Notes under the pieces: generated by a model
Database searches by the model: none
The model's input: only the letters and a program-made list of their open reading frames with translations
Told to the model about the DNA's origin: nothing
NCBI GenBank assembly: GCA_902803255.1
Contig: CADCPG010000241.1
Span: 1-5,872, forward strand
Direction: 5' to 3'
From: an uncultured Ruminococcus sp.
Lineage (GTDB): Bacteria > Bacillota > Clostridia > Oscillospirales > CAG-272
Length of the DNA stretch: 5,872 bases
In this document: one piece after another, positions 5,683-5,872 of the stretch
Layout of the letters: each line of letters opens with the position of its first letter
How positions within the stretch are numbered: the first letter of the stretch is position 1
Position numbers and translations under genes: made by a program

Positions 5683-5872
5683 GCCTGCAGGTTTGGCCGC
5701 AGGCGGGCACGCAGGCCTGCCGCCGGAACGTTGCCGTAACTGCCGCGGCACCCGCCCCGGAAGCGTGTTCCCGCGCTATGCGGCAGGCGCTATTTGCTGT
5801 AAAGAGATTTGTTTATTGTCTTGTTGAAGAATTTCATCTGGAACAGCTTTCGCCGGGCCCATGCCGGGCCCA
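5683..5872. other. Upstream region rich in short palindromes; no confident gene
   Basis: No recognisable gene occupies this stretch between the promoter and the window edge. It holds several perfect palindromes: CCTGCAGG (5684-5691, immediately before the -35 box), GCAGGCCTGC (5711-5720), AACGTT (5727-5732) and TGCCGCGGCA (5741-5750). The hexamer GCAGGC or its complement GCCTGC occurs at 5683-5688, 5699-5704, 5711-5716, 5715-5720 and 5783-5788. The copies at 5683 and 5699 could form a 6-bp stem. From about 5789 to 5850 the base composition turns AT-rich. Short open frames reach the right edge on both strands (minus 5776-5872, plus 5778-5872). Neither resembles a known family and at most one can be real. 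The usual upstream neighbour yloC/yicC is not recognisable here. Confidence 0.5.
5852..5872. repeat. Direct repeat of GCCGGGCCCA at the right edge
   Basis: The 10-mer GCCGGGCCCA occurs at 5852-5861 and again at 5863-5872, separated by a single T, giving an 11-bp period. Each copy contains the palindrome GGGCCC. The window ends exactly at the end of the second copy, so further copies cannot be seen. Confidence 0.7.

Noticed and set aside
5683..5704. GCCTGC...GCAGGC stem as a terminator of an upstream gene
   Set aside because: On the minus strand the stem runs directly into TTGACA with no T-run, so it is better viewed as a possible operator next to the -35 box.
5528..5827. 99-codon plus-strand frame through the promoter region
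   Set aside because: It crosses the remA start, the Z-type tract and the promoter on the opposite strand. It has no ribosome site and no family resemblance.
1..5872. Mobile elements, CRISPR arrays, tRNA/rRNA genes or a defence system
   Set aside because: No transposase or integrase motifs, regular spaced repeats, cloverleaf or rRNA-like segments were seen; the coding content is an ordinary housekeeping cluster.

Overview
The window carries one minus-strand cluster of core housekeeping genes. In transcription order, right to left, these are remA (DUF370), rpoZ, priA, def, fmt and the first 309 codons of rsmB, which runs off the left edge. The rightmost ~330 bases hold the cluster's promoter, its mRNA leader and upstream DNA with no assigned gene. 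The order matches the well-known Firmicutes block yloC-remA-gmk-rpoZ-coaBC-priA-def-fmt-rsmB. The presence of RemA, together with strongly GC-biased codons, points to a high-GC Clostridia-like Firmicute. This is an inference from gene content; no species can be named.

Layout: 5683-5872 is upstream DNA rich in short palindromes. 5654-5682 is a perfect consensus sigma-A promoter (TTGACA-17-TATAAT). 5545 to about 5647 is a leader of roughly 100 nt containing a 30-bp purine/pyrimidine alternating tract inside a long GC hairpin. remA (5197-5544) is followed by a 138-bp spacer with imperfect 20-nt repeats. Next come rpoZ (4714-5058), priA (2373-4694, GTG start, 19 bp downstream of rpoZ), def (1870-2328), fmt (926-1873) and rsmB (1-929). 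def/fmt and fmt/rsmB each overlap by the 4-bp ATGA junction typical of translational coupling.

Together the genes serve central information processing: a DNA-binding regulator (RemA), an RNA polymerase subunit (omega), replication restart (PriA), the N-formylmethionine cycle (Fmt adds the formyl group to initiator tRNA, Def removes it from the nascent protein) and 16S rRNA methylation (RsmB). Compared with the classical block, gmk is absent between remA and rpoZ, and coaBC is absent between rpoZ and priA.

I see no mobile element, CRISPR array, toxin-antitoxin or defence gene, tRNA or rRNA. I do not think the coding part contains an undescribed system. The most unusual material is non-coding: the leader hairpin with its Z-DNA-type tract, the palindromic region upstream of the promoter, and the repetitive remA-rpoZ spacer.
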